From an uncultured Lachnospiraceae bacterium (lineage in GTDB: Bacteria; Bacillota_A; Clostridia; Lachnospirales; Lachnospiraceae): DNA of 6,308 bases. The translations under genes were made by a program, and so were the position numbers. Each line of letters begins with the position of its first letter. The first letter of the stretch is position 1. The DNA lies in assembly GCA_902795715.1 (NCBI GenBank), contig CADBME010000121.1, positions 1-6,308 of the forward strand. The letters run 5' to 3'. Below are positions 5,470-6,308 of the stretch, one piece after another. The notes below the pieces were generated by a model. That model saw only the letters and a program-made list of their open reading frames with translations. It had not been told where the DNA came from and did not search any database.

Positions 5470-6028
5470 TCATTTCCAGCTTCGGGATTCATGATTCCAT
5501 TCCACCGAATAATCAGTGTTTCCGGATATGCTTTCTACAATTGGAAGCAGTAATGTTTTGAGCAGAGCAACCACATCTTTCAATTCTGCATTCACATGTG
5601 TCTTCTTCTTTTTCAGAAATGCCTTCCACCTGCTTTGATGGAGCTCACTTGTTATAAAGTCATCTGTGAAAACAAATATATCATCGAAACCTGTGCCTCT
5701 ATGCTCAAAGGTTTCTCTGACCGCTTCCTTTAGTTCTTTTCCGTCAAGGTTAAATCGCTCAGCCAAGATATAGATATCGTAAAAATCCTTATATCTACTG
5801 TTGGCATCTCCCAGTGAGACGATTGCCTCAAATTTCTCGGAGACAAGAGAATAAACTGAATATGCATAAATCTTCGGCATCTCCATGTCGAGCAGTACCG
5901 GAAAGTCCATGAACACTCTATTCGGATAAAATTGTATCCCCGAATCCTATATCAACCGACACAGGAACTTTGGTTCTGTCCAGATATGCTAAAATGGAGA
6001 CATTCACACCATGATAATCCTTGCCTGA
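5470..6028 (-). pseudogene. AbiEii/AbiGii-family nucleotidyltransferase toxin, N-terminus lost and frameshifted
   Basis: AbiEii toxins are nucleotidyltransferases of type IV toxin-antitoxin or abortive-infection systems, normally about 280-300 residues. Only about 185 codons from the C-terminal side remain. The upstream frame reads DYHGVNVSILAYLDRTKVPV and then SVDIGFGDTI. A one-base excess in an A run (5928-5931 on the plus strand) then breaks the frame. The downstream frame continues YPNRVFMDFPVLLDMEMPKI, then YAYSVYSLVSEKFEAIVSLG and SRYKDFYDIY, and runs to the stop at 5470. Those stretches are diagnostic of the family from my memory of it. The N-terminal catalytic part (GG..L, DxD region) is absent, replaced by the VirD4 junction. 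A protein could still start at GTG 5914-5916 (148 residues) but would be inactive. No AbiEi antitoxin is visible, which fits decay without consequence. Confidence 0.75.
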
Positions 6029-6057
6029 TTATTGTAAATAGTAGAGTTACACTCACC
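6029..6057. other. Junction between the VirD4 and AbiEii fragments
   Basis: About 29 bp belong to neither neighbouring gene. They contain TGTAA (6033-6037) and TTACA (6047-6051) as a short inverted pair around a 9-nt spacer. This is the point where two unrelated truncated genes meet, so it is a deletion or recombination scar. No insertion-sequence end is recognisable. Confidence 0.45.
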
Positions 6058-6308
6058 TAAGTTAAAGCGGTTATACAGGCGGAACCGCGAAGTGTTCAGG
6101 CTCCTCAGCCTCCAGTTCTTCAAAGGGCAGATCAACCTCATTTTTGAAGGTTTCGTCCTCTTCACGGGTTTCTGAAGCATTGATAAACTCCAGCAGTGTT
6201 GAAAAGTTCTGCTCCTCCTCTGGTGCCTCATACCAGATGTACCCGATCAGGGCGCAGTAGAGCAGGCGTTCTGCTTTTGTCCAAAAATCCTCAGAAGACT
6301 TTTCTCCC
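6058..6308 (-). pseudogene. VirD4/TraG-type conjugative coupling protein, frameshifted and truncated fragment
   Basis: VirD4-like coupling proteins are membrane-bound ATPases that bring the relaxase-DNA complex to the conjugation channel, usually about 600 residues. The window holds roughly 80 internal residues entering from the right edge: GEKSSEDFWTKAERLLYCAL, then IGYIWYEAPEEEQNF, TLLEFINAS and EELEAEEPEHFAV. These match what I recall of the ICE coupling proteins of Clostridia. At about 6080-6082 one extra base shifts the frame, so the original frame stops at 6071-6073. The +1 frame continues RLYNRFNL, matching the expected R-x-Y-(K/R)-x-F-K-L of the family, and similarity ends near 6058. 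The second half is absent. The start and Walker A lie outside the window. The gene cannot give a working protein. Confidence 0.75.

Noticed and set aside
6004..6231. 75-codon minus frame as a gene of its own
   Set aside because: Most of it is out of frame with VirD4. Only its RLYNRFNL segment is meaningful, as the post-frameshift continuation of the coupling protein.
1..6308. CRISPR arrays, tRNA or rRNA genes, and complete insertion sequences
   Set aside because: No regularly spaced repeats, cloverleaf-like segments, rRNA sequence or intact transposase was seen on either strand.

Overview
The window looks like a piece of an integrative and conjugative element (ICE) in a gut-type Clostridia genome, most likely Lachnospiraceae or a relative. 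The evidence is the type of genes at its two ends, the consensus AGGAGG ribosome sites, and the DUF4869, AbiEii and secreted-protein families in between. No taxon can be read more precisely from the sequence alone.

Layout. Positions 1-519 (minus) hold the GC-rich N-terminus of the very large ICE-encoded helicase protein, cut by the window edge. A strong minus-strand terminator (541-583) lies just ahead of it, and upstream of that are short ICE relics including a probable TnpW N-terminus (583-741). Next comes an intact minus-strand two-gene operon: a DUF4869 protein (1787-2263) whose stop overlaps the start of a P-loop ATPase (765-1790). The C-terminal half of the ATPase looks TOPRIM-like. A candidate promoter (2303-2331) precedes the pair. 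Positions 2396-2760 contain unrecognised minus-strand reading frames, possibly a broken gene.

The plus-strand centre (about 2783-4974) is an AT-rich, tandemly duplicated locus. It carries two secreted 260-residue paralogs (3121-3903 and 4117-4899), about 53% identical by hand count and collinear without gaps. Each appears to hold two beta-sandwich units of pre-peptidase C-terminal (PPC) type. The locus has a strong terminator after the second gene. A decayed copy of that terminator sits before the first gene and suggests a third paralog has been lost.

The right part (5207-6308, minus) is a gene graveyard: a nucleotidyltransferase relic, an AbiEii toxin missing its N-terminus and carrying a frameshift, and a VirD4 coupling-protein fragment that is frameshifted and truncated. 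VirD4 at the right and the helicase at the left are normally separated by the conjugation block (TrbL, VirB4, NlpC/P60, topoisomerase). Those genes are absent here, so the element appears to have collapsed around, or been replaced by, the 5.5 kb of accessory genes. The window's best candidates for new biology are the DUF4869/ATPase pair and the tandem secreted proteins.
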